Source: Prosapia bicincta (lineage: Eukaryota > Arthropoda > Insecta > Hemiptera > Cercopidae). From it: DNA of 64,000 nucleotides. Made by a program: the position numbers and the translations under genes. The stretch covers positions 350,636,082 to 350,700,081 of the forward strand of contig JBAIZL010000002.1 of assembly GCA_036971475.1 (NCBI GenBank), in the 5' to 3' direction. The notes beneath the pieces were generated by a model. That model worked only from the letters and a program-made list of their open reading frames with translations. It had not been told where the DNA came from and made no database searches. This document shows, in pieces, positions 11,640 through 23,598 of this stretch; position 1 is the first letter of the stretch; every line of letters begins with the position of its first letter.

Positions 11640-12300
11640 GTTATTTTATATGTTAATTTCACCTTATAAGTTCGTTTTATAAATCAATTTATTTAATTTC
11701 ACTTTATTTGTGGTTTAATCAATTTTAAAACAACTAATAATTGTTAATGAATATGGAATGGGACTACAAAGTTATAATAGCGTATTATTTATTACATAAA
11801 CGTTTGACTGCGGATTTCTTTTAATGATACAATAATGTCAGGTATTTATACAGATGTATATTATTACAATCTGTTGTTTTTATCATTCACATGTATCATG
11901 ATTTTCGTAAAATCTAAAAAAGTTTGAAAATATTGATTAAATAGAATAGTACTAGCGCTGACCTGTTATCTCGTAAGACTTTATATATACAACAGGCATA
12001 GTATCTGAAATTATACACTCCCTGTGGATTTGATATGGATATTTTGCAATTTTTAACCTTTAAAATCTACATTTTCCAAAATCCTTTCTTAGTGTACGTC
12101 TATGATCACCTTAATGTACACTGACAATTTAAAGTGTCTAGCTATCATAGTTTTGACTCCACGTTAATTCTGTCAGTCACTCAGGATATATATTTTTAGT
12201 ACATTTTTCTGTCTTTCCTGACGTTACAATAATCCCCTTTTTTGTCGCGTTTTGGAGTGATTCCATTTTCAAAACTTAAATCGTATTCAAGAGTACTGTA
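11640..12300. repeat. Dispersed repeat, copy 1
   Basis: Shares ordered blocks with 55,130-55,437 (ATATGTTAATTT, GTTATAATAGCGTATTAT, TACGTCTATG, AGT(C)CGTCACTCAGGA). Its last ~95 bp (12,203-12,295) match 20,068-20,160 (TTTTTCTG(C/T)CTTTCCT, CCATTTTCAAAACTTAA). Noncoding; family not recognised. Confidence 0.72.
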
Positions 12301-12414
12301 CTCAAACTGTACTCAATTATATGTATATATAGGGTGTTTCAGGAGAAATTTGCCATACTGCACAACCTAATCCTCACCAAAATACTGAAAAAGTTCATAT
12401 AAACACGAATCTAG

Positions 12415-12780
12415 AAAAGTGAGTTATACAGGATCAAAGATTTAACCTGAAATTCACCTCCCTCAGTAAAATTAACACAGTGATATTTTGAGGGTGTTAA
12501 TTGAATTTGTTAATTTGATACGTTGTATGTAAAATGAGCTTATGTTAAGGCAATTTTTACGGAGTTATTGTAGTTCAAACGCAAAAAAGTGTGTTTTTGA
12601 TCATGAACTTTTAGCTTCACCACAATTTTTTCCTACGACTATTTAAGCTCATTTTACATAAAACGTTTTTAATTAACCAACTCAATTAACACCCTGAAAA
12701 TTTCAGTATAGTAATTTCACTGTGGGAGCTGAATTTTGGTTTAAATCTTTGACTCTGTGTAACTCACCAAGAAAGCGTTT
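12415..12780. mobile_element. Foldback MITE
   Basis: The left arm 12,415-12,575 pairs with the right arm ~12,620-12,780. Paired pieces include GTGAGTTA..CA, TCAAAGATTTAA, AGGGTGTTAATTG and AAAATGAGCTTA/TAAGCTCATTTT. A ~45-bp loop separates them. A GGGTGTTTCAGG segment at ~12,332 precedes it and may be the true outer edge. Confidence 0.82.
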
Positions 12781-13351
12781 CCAGACCTTCAGTATTGCTA
12801 TTCAAAAAGCTTTACAGTTTTAACTTTTAAATAATTCCAATTATAAGAATAACGTTTCTCCATTTTGCTACAGAATTACATTGAGTCGTTTTATACACCA
12901 ATCTGCTGTAAGAAACGACGACGAAACAAATATATTAGTAGACGTAACGCGAAAGCGGTTGGGCGAATAGAATGCCGTTGTCAAGTTTAAGGTTTTATCT
13001 TAGAGAGAATTATGCTACTCTATGGAGCCACAGTTATCAAGTATATCTTCATTTGTAATGACAGTAGGTACAGATAGTGTCTATTTATAAACGGATAGGG
13101 TTGAAGAAACTTTCATCATCTCCCGGAACGACTCGGCCTTAACGTATATACCATGAAGTAACTAAACCGATAATTAGGACCTATGTTTTACCTCATAATT
13201 GCGAAACATTTCTTCAATTCTCATCTTACAGTGAAATCTGTTTACTAATTACTTAATGATAACTATTACCATAGTTAATAATTATTAGTCATGCGTAAAA
13301 ACTTTATAATTATGCTACTTCTTTTAATTTCGATATCAAATTAACAATTAC

Positions 13352-13352
<1 letters not shown>
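12781..13352. other. No gene recognised
   Basis: Unassigned AT-rich sequence with no supported frame. Confidence 0.5.

Positions 13353-13398
<46 letters not shown>
13353..13398. repeat. (TG)n microsatellite
   Basis: About 22 uninterrupted TG dinucleotides, ending a few bases before a MITE terminus at 13,408. Confidence 0.97.
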
Positions 13399-13400
<2 letters not shown>

Positions 13401-13407
13401 GAGACGA

Positions 13408-13564
13408 CTGAGGTTATTCAAATACAAGAACTATTTATTAATTTTTATTCAAGCTTTTCGTTGATAAATAGTACCAGCATAATCAGGAATGATAACTGCT
13501 TATCAACGAAAAGGTTTGATTACAAATTAATAAATAATTTTTTTACGTATTTAAAAAACCTCAG
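13408..13564. mobile_element. 157-bp palindromic MITE
   Basis: Termini CTGAGGTTATTCAAATAC and GTATTTAAAAAACCTCAG are inverted. The inner arm TTTTCGTTGATAA(A/G) pairs with its complement around a ~25-bp loop. It sits immediately beside the TG tract. Confidence 0.85.
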
Positions 13565-14884
13565 TTGTTTTTTGTTATTATACAAGAACAATAATTTTAT
13601 ATAGGCTATATCATTTATACTATAATATACTTATACATACATTTTCACGAATGGAGACACGTAATTAGATTCTTCGAAACTTGACTCGCATATATACCAA
13701 GTAATATTCTTGTTTAACTACATTATAGTATAGAGTAAGTGAATACAAAAGAACTGTTTTGCAGAGCTATAGTGATGAGAAAAGAGTTATAGGCCCTCCA
13801 TACTTAAAATTATATCAAATTTTTAAATAATCAGATAATTAGTTCTATGCAAAAATTTTAAACAGTGTAAAATTTTGACATTCGCTTTAAATGCAGGAAT
13901 TGCTATCAATTTGAAGAAAATGCCGAGGAAGTATTCCTAAAGAAAATCTTCGTCAGTCATTTTTATTTCTACAAAATACAATATATCCCTTTAAGAATGA
14001 TTTTAAAAATGTATTTATCAATTTTAATATTTTAATTTTATTTGAATATTTGACTTTAAATTGGGCCTCGCTATATGGACTGTGGTCCCCCATATATACA
14101 TCACCCCAGGCATCATTTTTCAAGGCATGTTACTGTACGCTGTTCATATTAACGAACTGTAAAAGATGTTTAGAACTTTAAAGTATCCTAAGCAATACAG
14201 TATTTCTAAGATTAGTACGAAAAATAATGTATTTAAAATTGTTACAAATTCAAACAGTAGGCAACGTACTCTTAGTATTAATAAAGACCTGCACTTCCTT
14301 CCATCTATTAATTTATTAAATTTGTTGCCATAGTTATAAAAGAATGTTACTTATAGCATACATCAGAGTTATTCCATCCAACGTTGCATTTATAAATAAG
14401 CTTTAAAAAAATACAATTTTTTAGTTAACTTAAGCCTAAGTGATAGTTAAACAATAGGTACTTAACATTTATCGTCCAGACTAGATATCATGAACTGTTG
14501 CTCACTTATTAACTCAATATAAATTATGTAGTATTGTTAGTTTTAAAGCTACATGTATACGTACACACCACCCCCTTACTCAAAAATAAATTTAATAATA
14601 TTCATTATGCTAAAAATTTTCATTGTTAGAGTGATATATATTCATCGTCAGAACTAAGACTAGCAAAATGTTTAAATATCAATATTAAATTAACTATAAG
14701 CCATGATATATATTCCAGGCGTTCATCGTACTTAGGCTACTTATTTGTAAACCTGATATCTACATAACAGTAGTATGTGTTCTATTTTCTGCAAAGTAAC
14801 TTAAAAAAACTTTATCAATATTTTCGTTACATATTTCATTATAATTAATAGTATACAATGTCAACAGCACAGTGGTACAATATA
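13565..14884. other. No gene recognised
   Basis: AT-rich, no supported coding frame or strong repeat. Confidence 0.5.
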
Positions 14885-15452
14885 TTAAAATAAAAATATT
14901 GGTAAGAACCCCAATACCACATAAATAATTTTAAAAAATTTGTAAAACAAGTTATTTCGGATTAAACTCTTATGTACATTTCGATGACCATGTTATCATC
15001 ATACTCTAATAAGGCCCTATGTTCTTATTACAAAAAAAATTTAGCAAACAAGAGTTACAATCTAGAGTGACCTATTGAATTTTGTGGCCATTACGTTCGC
15101 TAAAACTTAATTATTCACTTTTAAATTAGTTTATGACTATCCGAACTTTAAATTTAAATGTTTTAATTTAAAACGTTTTTAAAATTTTATATAATTTTAA
15201 AAGTTTTTACAAAATTTAAAATTCGGATGGTCATAAACTAATTTAAAAGTCATTAATAGAGTGTCCTGGTTTGTAACTTCTTGTTTGCTAGATTGTATTT
15301 TGTAGATTATATTTTAAGACCCTCTGATGATGATGATGATGACATGGTCATTAAAAATGTACATAAAGGTTTAATCTTAAGTAATTTGTTTTATTTGTTA
15401 ATATGGATTATGTTTGCGATATTTGGGTTCTTTCCAATATTTTCATTGCAAT
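14885..15452. mobile_element. MITE family A, copy 1 (with internal insertion)
   Basis: Inverted ends match those of the copy at 29,479-29,795: AATATTGG(T/A)AAGAACCCCAATACCAC at left and GGGTTCTTTCCAATATTTTCATTG at right. Both copies share AACAAGTTA(C/T)TTC, ATGTACATTTCGATGACCATG and the CCTCTGATGATG side. This copy is longer because its centre holds a separate palindrome (15,116-15,246). Confidence 0.85.
15116..15246. repeat. Palindrome nested in MITE copy 1
   Basis: ACTTTTAAATTAGTTTATGA at left pairs with TCATAAACTAATTTAAAAGT at right, with further pairing through CTATCCGAA/TTCGGATGG. It is missing from the copy at 29,479, so it looks like a later insertion. Confidence 0.8.
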
Positions 15453-16642
15453 AATTTATAGTGTCAATATAGATTTTTAGTTTATTTTTTCAAATTGTTA
15501 ATTTTGCATTTATCATGTATATTGATTTTATAGTTCATTATTTGAAACCTTCGAGTGTTTTATAAATCATTAAACTTCATACAATTTTTAAAAACCTTAA
15601 ACAACTGGAAATGTTTATCCAGTTAATGAATTCAACTTAAAAAAAACAGTTTTAATAATAAGTCATATAAGCCTACAATTTATATGTAGGAACTCCTACA
15701 TATATTGTTTTAGTTTCAAAGTTGATACACCTGATTTCACTTTGAATGTCGTACAGTATAAACATTTTCGATTGCACCATGTGAAATGTTCCTCACAACG
15801 AAAAAATTAACAAGTCATCTTTCCGTGTAAGAATATTTTGCTGTTAACATTGCAAGAGAATATACATTTATGGATTTTGATCTTGTAACAGAACAGTTTG
15901 AATATAAAAAGGAATTAGTTTAATCTGAAAGCTTTCAGGTAAGTACACATTTTGCTCTAACCTTTAGTAATTTCATACTTGCTGTTTAATATAAAAAATT
16001 ATATTTTGCTATTAATATAGTACAATTTAGTGCTCTGTTTTATTATGATTTGAGCTTTTACAGGTTGCTGTATTTAGCTTTTATTTCTCTATATTTTCTT
16101 ATTGTAACAACCATAGTTAGTAATGCCAAACATCTTTGTTCTTATATAGAGTGTAATTTTAGTTAACATATATGATACTAAAAACAAAAGACATGAAATC
16201 TTTTTATACCATTACCATCTAGCGATGTAAACATTTGCTTTCTGTTTAATATGTGTTTTATTCAGTTTATAATTCACAATAGACAATTTCAGGATTAAGT
16301 GTGTTTGTTGCAAAAGATAAATACAGTATGTTTTTTAGGTAAATGTTCACTTTTTTCCATATAAGCATACAAAAATCAAATAATTACTGATCTTATAATT
16401 AATTTTAACAGTGGTTAATTAATCTATTCTAATAAGTTTTTACAATGTTATTAGGAAAAGGAATATATAAGCAAACCATTATATATGTACATGATTCATT
16501 TTTTTGTATGAAATTAATTGCTGTTACAACATTTCAAACATTTTATTTAATTAGTTATGCTTGTATATTCACTGAGGGAACAACATACTCGCCAAAGGTA
16601 TCTTCGTTAAGCAATTGTCGGGATAGAAAATGAAAAAATCTG
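15453..16642. other. No gene recognised; small palindrome at 15,677-15,703
   Basis: AT-rich. TATATGTAGGAACTCCTACATATA is a near-perfect short palindrome. Short frames such as 16,445-16,633 show no recognisable motif. Confidence 0.5.
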
Positions 16643-16945
16643 ACATTTTTCTTTGCAAGCATATTATGTACACATTTAGCTTCAGAACTAAATATAGGCT
16701 ACCACAATATTTAAATCAAGCTACTAAATTAGCTACAGCCATTATACCTACTAGCCTCGACACTCACCGTGCCTACCTATCGTTGAAATTAAAATTCTGA
16801 CAACATTTTTCTTTACAAGCATATTATGTACACACTTGGCTTCAGAGCTAACTATACCACAATATTTAAACCAAGCCAATTAATTATCTACAGCCATGAT
16901 ATCAAGAACAGACGAAAACAATATCTACCTATCGTTAAACTGTTT
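16643..16945. repeat. ~151-bp tandem duplication
   Basis: Two units share GACA..TTTTTCTTT, CAAGCATATTATGTACACA, TTCAGA(A/G)CTAA and CTACCTATCGTT. Unit 1 is ~16,643-16,793, unit 2 ~16,794-16,945. The copies differ by substitutions and small indels. Confidence 0.85.
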
Positions 16946-17686
16946 TTAATTATAGATGTACTATCATAAGATGTTTAATTACATAAAATATTCTTATGAT
17001 ATAAAGCCATTCATGTTAGAGTAATGAAAAACGATGGTATTTTCTTCTTGTTAACCATCTGCAAAAGATGTTGTATCCCTGTGAGGTTGGGACCACCATC
17101 GATCCATACTATGTCCATCTTTGTATTATTTGCAGTTGAAACAAAACCGTTATGAATAATAAAAACCAGACATTTTGGCTACAAAGAAAACGTAACAGGG
17201 CAAAGGTTACAAATTGAGTTTTACTTCTGTGTTGGAAATGGAATGTATTATGACCAATGCCGCATCAACAGGCCATATGCAATTTCACAAAATAAATACT
17301 GAGTTTTAATATATTTATCACTTATTTTTTCTACTTAGAAAATGTTAACAATTAAATGAGGTTATTAAAAGTGCAAAATAAAGCACTCTCGTTGGGTTAG
17401 TTTTCAGAAACATACTCAATTTAACTATTTTTATTTAAATTAATTTAAACATACTTTAAATAAATATACTTTATTGCAGATAGCCTTTTTGACAAGAAAA
17501 TAACCATGACAATTTTGTTTCTGTTTTTTGTAAATAAACAAATACAGTTAACATTGCCTAGACAAATAATAAACTAATCAAAAACTAGAAAGAATTAAAC
17601 TAAATCCTAAACACTAATCCTAGTACTACAACCTTAGGACTAAACAGCTAGAACAGTTACCTAGGTAAATGAAAAAATCATACAAT
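16946..17686. other. No gene recognised
   Basis: The stretch 17,050-17,310 is less AT-rich than its surroundings, but no frame stays open for long. Confidence 0.45.
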
Positions 17687-17857
17687 TATTCTTTGAGAAT
17701 AGCTTGTGAGGTTATGTTAAAGCAAATAAATAAAAGACATACACAAAACCCAATTAATCATTTATTGGTGCATACGTGTATCAATAAATGATTAATTTGT
17801 GAGTTTTGTATATGTTTTTGTTTTTAACATAACCTCACAAGCTAAGCTCAAAGAATA
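17687..17857. mobile_element. 171-bp palindromic MITE
   Basis: TATTCTTTGAG at left pairs with CTCAAAGAATA at right, followed by AGCTTGTGAGGTTATGTTAA and AATCATTTATTG on both arms. The loop is only about 12 bp (GCATACGTGTAT region). Confidence 0.88.
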
Positions 17858-20067
17858 GTTTTATAGTATATAAAGAATTTATTATATTATATAACTAAAG
17901 AGTTATTTGCACTATAGAGAATTTTATAAAGAAATAATTATAAAGAATAGTTTATATTTTAAATCTCAAGACTTTATAATAAGCTACCTACAGGCACAAC
18001 TTTAGGATGCTAAACAATTAAAGCAAGCATTTCAACTCCTCTTATGGTGTTTCAGCCAAATAGTATTAAAGTTTCAAATATTGAACCACTGAACCTTTTG
18101 CCAAAGGTTTTTACTGTTTGAATTCTTCATTTTATGTAGCAGTTACACCCTGCTTGTGTGAGTTCTTTGACCCCTCCAGATGTCAAAATTTCCCTTACAC
18201 TTGTTTACAGTTTAACTTTAGAAAACAATCTACACTTATAATTAAGTAATACTATTTATAATAAAATTCAACTTTAAAAATACAGTTAATTGGTATTAGG
18301 TAATTATAACGTTGCATATTTTAGCACCGCTCTTTTTATATATGTATACTCACATATAAGTCTGTGATAATACGCAGTGTAACATTGGTAATTCAACATT
18401 TTGGCCTTATTTATTTATTATTATTTTTTTTTTGAGGTAGAGCGCCTTAGAAAGTAATTAAACTTACTGTTGATTCCTAAGTACAAAACTATAACAAAGC
18501 ACTATTAGTACCACACAGCTTTTAGAATTATTAAACTTGTGCACACGTCCAATTTTTTTTTTGTGATAACAAATCAGATACTGTATTATTACAGTCAACT
18601 ATAACAACTGTTTAAATATATTCCGGATTGTTCAAATTATGAAGTGTTTCTTAAATCCTTTTGAGAACTGACAATATGGGTTGTATCTTCTGCATTTTGA
18701 TAAGTGGTATCTACATTGCCATCAATCATTGTGTAACTATAACTTTTGTGTGTACAACATCGCCAGTAACAAATTCTTACACTCCTATTTTATATAAATA
18801 CATTTTCTTAGCCATTAACTAAATTTTGATTTTAATGATACTATTGAACTGTAATAAAATAGATTGTACTTTATTTTTATTTTAAAAAATAATCATAACC
18901 GAAACTAGTTTGTTTATTAAAAACTAATTTTTGGTAAGATTTTGAGCTCACTAATTTGAATTTTACCTTTGTGAATAGTTCTCACTAGCTAAGCTCTAAT
19001 TAGGTAAATGTTTTTTTATATTTACATAAATAAATGCCCAACAAAAACAATAGTGAAGTTTTAAAATTTAATTAGCAAAATAGCTTACGGATTTAAAAAA
19101 TAAATTTTGATAATTTCTAGTATTAAGACTATTTAACTCTATATTTTGTTTTTAAATTGATAAATAAATAAAAGGACAATATTTAAATTTTACAAATATA
19201 GGTAAACTAATAATAGAAACGAATTTTAAAAACAAAGATTTCTTTTTCTTTTATTAATTGTCAGTATATTGTGAGAATAATTTCTACAAAAACGTTAAGA
19301 ACCAGTCAGAATAATGAGCAGTTACTATATAAATAAAGGATTAGTAAAAATGATGCAATTTTCTATATGAATAAAGGATTGAAAAAAGACTCATTTTTAC
19401 AATATTATAATAATATGTGTGTGGCATGTCGTGTAAATGTCGATAAGTTGAATGTCGTTCAAGTGTCCGTCATTTGAACGACATGAATGATGGTTAATTG
19501 ATTGTCGTAAGTTAGTCGCATTAGTTGACATGTTGGTCATTTGAAAGCTTCCATTTGTAACAATACAAATAAAATATTATTATTTGTATTGTTCAAAACA
19601 TGTTTATACATTATCTATTTAAGTGAACCATTATTTTGTTTCAGAACTATTGAAAAAAAACATTGCTGTTTTAAATGCCGCAGGCAGGACTATTATTACT
19701 GTGCGTTTAAAAGATCTTTTACATTCTAAAATCAAAATTATTCTATTGTATAGTAATTGATTAAATATTTATGGGTTTACTTGATATTACTTTTTGCAGC
19801 CACATTTATTTTTATAAATATGATTTAAATATATTTAGGATTACTTATATAGTTGCTGCAACACCTCAAACCATTTTTTTTTATTAGTTTTAATTGTACA
19901 TTGACTCACAAGTTTCATAAAAATCCTGTTTTAATACTGTTATTTAATTTGTAAAAGGATTTCATGATAACTTGAGAATTAAAGTAATGTTTTGCAATTA
20001 CGAGGTAAGACATTGTTAAATATTGAGTAACAAGATGACAAATGGTAAGTTTTTGAAATAATGTACA
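17858..20067. other. No gene recognised; hairpin at 19,452-19,484
   Basis: AT-rich with T homopolymers (18,420 and 18,548). ATGTCGTTCAA at 19,452 pairs with TTGAACGACAT ending at 19,484 around an 11-nt loop, in a short region rich in GTCG/GTCA motifs. No supported gene. Confidence 0.5.
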
Positions 20068-20160
20068 TTTTTCTGCCTTTCCTAGCATTACAATGTTTTT
20101 TTTGTTTACTCGTTTTGGAAAGACTCCATTTTCAAAACTTAAGTAGTACCTCTTCAAAGA
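20068..20160. repeat. Dispersed repeat, fragment
   Basis: About 93 bp matching 12,203-12,295 in the same orientation, with shared CTTTCCT, CGTTTTGGA and CCATTTTCAAAACTTAA. Confidence 0.72.
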
Positions 20161-20514
20161 TAGTATGATATAACTTTTGTAAGTAATGTTATTTCAAAAT
20201 TCGTTATCAAAGAAAAATATAATGTTAAGAAAGAGAGGAAAGTATACTGGAATATATAAAAATATTGCTAGCATAGGTGGAGGTTAGTATACAGTTGAAC
20301 ATTAATAATTTGAACATCTATAATTTTAAACTGTTATTAATTCAAAGTTTTGGGTTGGAATCTGGTTTTTTTAAAGCCAGACGTTTATTCAGACATTTGC
20401 TTGTATCTATTTGCTGTTTTATGCAATATCAGTGTATTATTTTGTTACATTATTCTGAACAATGCCTATTTAATTTGTTAGACAATGGTTAGATTAACCA
20501 TGAAATGAACCGTG

Positions 20515-22200
20515 AGGTTTTATAGTGACCTATTTTGATCATAAATACAAATGTCGGACTTGTGTTATTTCCTCATTTTTTTTGACTACACTGGATATTA
20601 GGACTTGTTAAATTATTAACTCATTAGTAAACGTAAAGTGTTACAGTGAACCTGAACTACTGGTGAGTGATTACTAAGGACTATGTTTAAACACACAAGT
20701 GGTTAGACTTTTACATTAATTTTAGATGTGTAATATTAACTATGTTCAATACCTCACAGTAACCTATCCGCACCCCGACCCACACCTGCAGATATTAACT
20801 CGGCATTAGGAGCAGACATCTTGAGCTACTTTCTGGTCAGTGGACAACGAACCATCATCTAAGGTCGTCCCTCTGCACTCAACATACTGTTCAGACGGAT
20901 GTCTTGAGTTCACTTCGTTGGACGGAATTAATGACTGCACACTCCAATCCAAGGATATAGAAAAAGTCATCTTCAGCAGTAAAATATGCAACACCATGGG
21001 AATCTAACCAACGCTACCACACCTTACGAAGACTTCAGCTACAAGCTACATCTCTGATTCTCTCCGCCGTTGAACGTCTTTCATCGACTCCTCAGGGTGA
21101 GCAACAGACTTTATCATTCATCACTCAACATTGCTTTTCAGAACTGGTTCAATTTCTTCAGACATATGGATATGTTTATTCATCACTGCATAGTGCTCAA
21201 TTATTTTGTTAGATTAAGTACTACTTCATCCGCGAGTGTTATAGTGACTTATTTTGAACATAAAGACAAATATCGGACTTGTGTTATTTCCTAGTTTTTT
21301 TTGACTACACTGGATATTAAGACTTGTTAAATTATTAACTCATTAGTAATCGTAAAGTGTTACAGTGAACCTGAACTACTGGTGAGTGATTACTAAGGAC
21401 TATGTTTAAACACACAAGTGGTAAGACTTTTACATTAATTTTAGATGTGTAATATTAACTTTGTTCAGTACCTCACAATAACCTATCCGCACCCCGACCG
21501 ACATTTGCAGAAATCAACTCGGCATTAGGAGCAGACATCTTGAGCTACTTTCTGGTCAGTGGACAACGAACCATCATCTAAGGTCGTCCCTCTGCACTCA
21601 ACATACTGTTCAGACGGATGTCTTGGGGTCACTTCGTTGGACGGAATTAACGACTACACACTCCAATCCAAGGATACAGAAAAAGTCATCAGCAGTAGAA
21701 TATGCAACACCATGGGAATCTAACCAACGCTACTACACCTTACGTGACACCTTACGAAGACTTTATCTACAAACTACATCTCTGATTCTCTCCGCCGTTG
21801 AACGTATTTCATCGACACCTCAGGGTGAGCAACAGACTTTATCATTCATCACTCAACAGTGCTTTTCAGAACTGGAGCAATTTCTTCAGACATGTGGATA
21901 TTTTTACTTTGTGTTTTAATCACCAGTGCATGGTGCTTAATTGTTTTTGTTAGATTAAGTAGTCAACTGCGAATGTTAGTGACTTATTTTGAACATAAAG
22001 ACAAATATTGGACCTGTGTTTTTCCCTCCTTTGTTTTGACTGCACTCTATATTGGAACTTGTTAGAGTATTCACTAATTGGCCATTGTTAATTTTACACT
22101 GAATCTTGAACTACATAGGGAGTGTGATTACTAAAAACCACTTTTCAATGCCTCAATAGTAAAACTTTTACATTAACTTAAGTTGTGTTTTATTAACTTT
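20515..22200. repeat. ~720-bp tandem repeat, 2+ copies
   Basis: Unit 1 (20,515-21,235) and unit 2 (~21,236-21,975) are closely similar along their length, including GAGCAGACATCTTGAGCTAC and TCTGATTCTCTCCGCCGTTG. A third, more diverged and partial unit follows to ~22,200. Unit 2 has a small extra TTACGTGACACC segment. Short frames occur but carry no motif and are interrupted in each unit, so coding is not supported. It is less AT-rich than its surroundings. Confidence 0.88.
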
Positions 22201-22871
22201 ATAACTTTGTTCAATCGCTTATATCTATTTTAATATTTCCTCAAACTGTCGTAGAGAAGTACTTAAGCTAGAGACTGCATTGTTTACTGAATTTGTATTT
22301 TCTTAAACCTTGGAGGGAATCCCTAAATCTATTATGTATTGTAATCTTTTGTTGTTTTCTTTCTTTTTTGTAAATTTTGTCATCTTATTCTAGTGAGTAT
22401 TTTAATTGAAGGGTTAAGAGTTAACTATAAATGTCACTGCTGTATATCTCAGTATATTGTATTGTATTACATTGCACTGTATTGTATTATTTTCATAGTT
22501 GCAATATCAGACTATCCTCTTTTTGACCTACTAATACAAACTGATTACCTGTGTTTGTAGGAATCCAATATGTTATATTTTGATTGTTTAGCCAGTATGT
22601 TTTAGTTTCAGAGTATAATTTTTCTAACATTTACAATAACTAATTATGTAATGAAAATTGAATGATTTATTTAGAATAATTTTACTTGGAACTATGTTAT
22701 ATTGGATTTTATTGCAAGGTGCTGTTTCTCATTTCTGTTTTGGTAATAATTAATGTATAAAAAAATCTGTCTTAAGGAAGCTATTTGTATTTTATTCAAT
22801 TTCATTTGATTAATTGTTGAATTGGTTATTTGTTTATTAACCTTGGTTCTCTATCAATGTAAGGTTACAAG
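22201..22871. other. No gene recognised
   Basis: AT-rich; a short ATTGTATTGTATTAC-type simple repeat at ~22,450-22,490. Confidence 0.5.
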
Positions 22872-22974
22872 AAAGTTGTTAAATTGTTAACTTACACTTG
22901 GAGGAAACTTTATTGTCTTACATGGAAAGACGAAAACGTTGCCTCCAAGTGTAAGTTAACAATTTAACAACTTT
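22872..22974. repeat. Long perfect-arm hairpin
   Basis: AAAGTTGTTAAATTGTTAAC continues through CTTACACTTGGAGG. The arm of ~36 bp pairs almost perfectly with the right arm ending at 22,974, around a ~30-bp loop. Probably a small MITE or recent inverted duplication. Confidence 0.88.
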
Positions 22975-23398
22975 TAGTTAACTAAAAGTCTGGTCACAAT
23001 AGCAAAAGTGTAATAAGTAATTAACAACCAGCTCGTCATGAACAGCAACAATATTTCGATAGTTACAAGAATAGTTGCAGGTATGTATTTTTTTATTATT
23101 TATAATTAATAACTCATTTCATAAGATCACAATAGGTATCACAAAAATTTAAATAACATTTCAGAGTTAAACATCTTGTCTTTTATTTATTAAGGAAAAT
23201 ACAGCTTATATATGGGTTAGTAATTTACAATTACAACCAGATTGGTATTGTAGGTATACCTCCTTCTCTGTAATAAACTTGCAAAATATTATTTCTTTGT
23301 TTTTGTATTTAAAATTTCATTTTCTTTGTATGTATATTCTCCATCTTAAAGGTAGGCTCTGTATTGTTTATGGATTTATATAATCATTATTTGTGTGT

Positions 23399-23514
23399 AA
23401 CATAAATAAATGAAACCTTTCAAACAAAAATAACTTCCTTCTTTTATTTTTTGTACGTTTTAAAAATAAATGAAGAAAGTTATTTTTGTTTGAGGGGTTT
23501 CATTTATTTATGTT
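23399..23514. repeat. 116-bp palindrome (MITE-like)
   Basis: AACATAAATAAATGAAACC pairs with GGTTTCATTTATTTATGTT. Pairing continues through CAAACAAAAATAACTT and GAAGAAAGTTATTTTTGTTTG around a short T/A-rich centre. Confidence 0.88.
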
Positions 23515-23557
23515 AAACATTACACAACAGTTGTTTCATACAGTTATTATTTGTATG

Positions 23558-23562
<5 letters not shown>

Positions 23563-23592
<30 letters not shown>
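23563..23592. repeat. (TA)n microsatellite
   Basis: About 14 TA dinucleotides. Confidence 0.95.

Positions 23593-23598
<6 letters not shown>

Noticed and set aside
21623..22065. Plus-strand frames of 98 and 68 codons in the 720-bp repeat
   Set aside because: The matching positions in the other repeat unit carry stops or shifts, and no motif is present.
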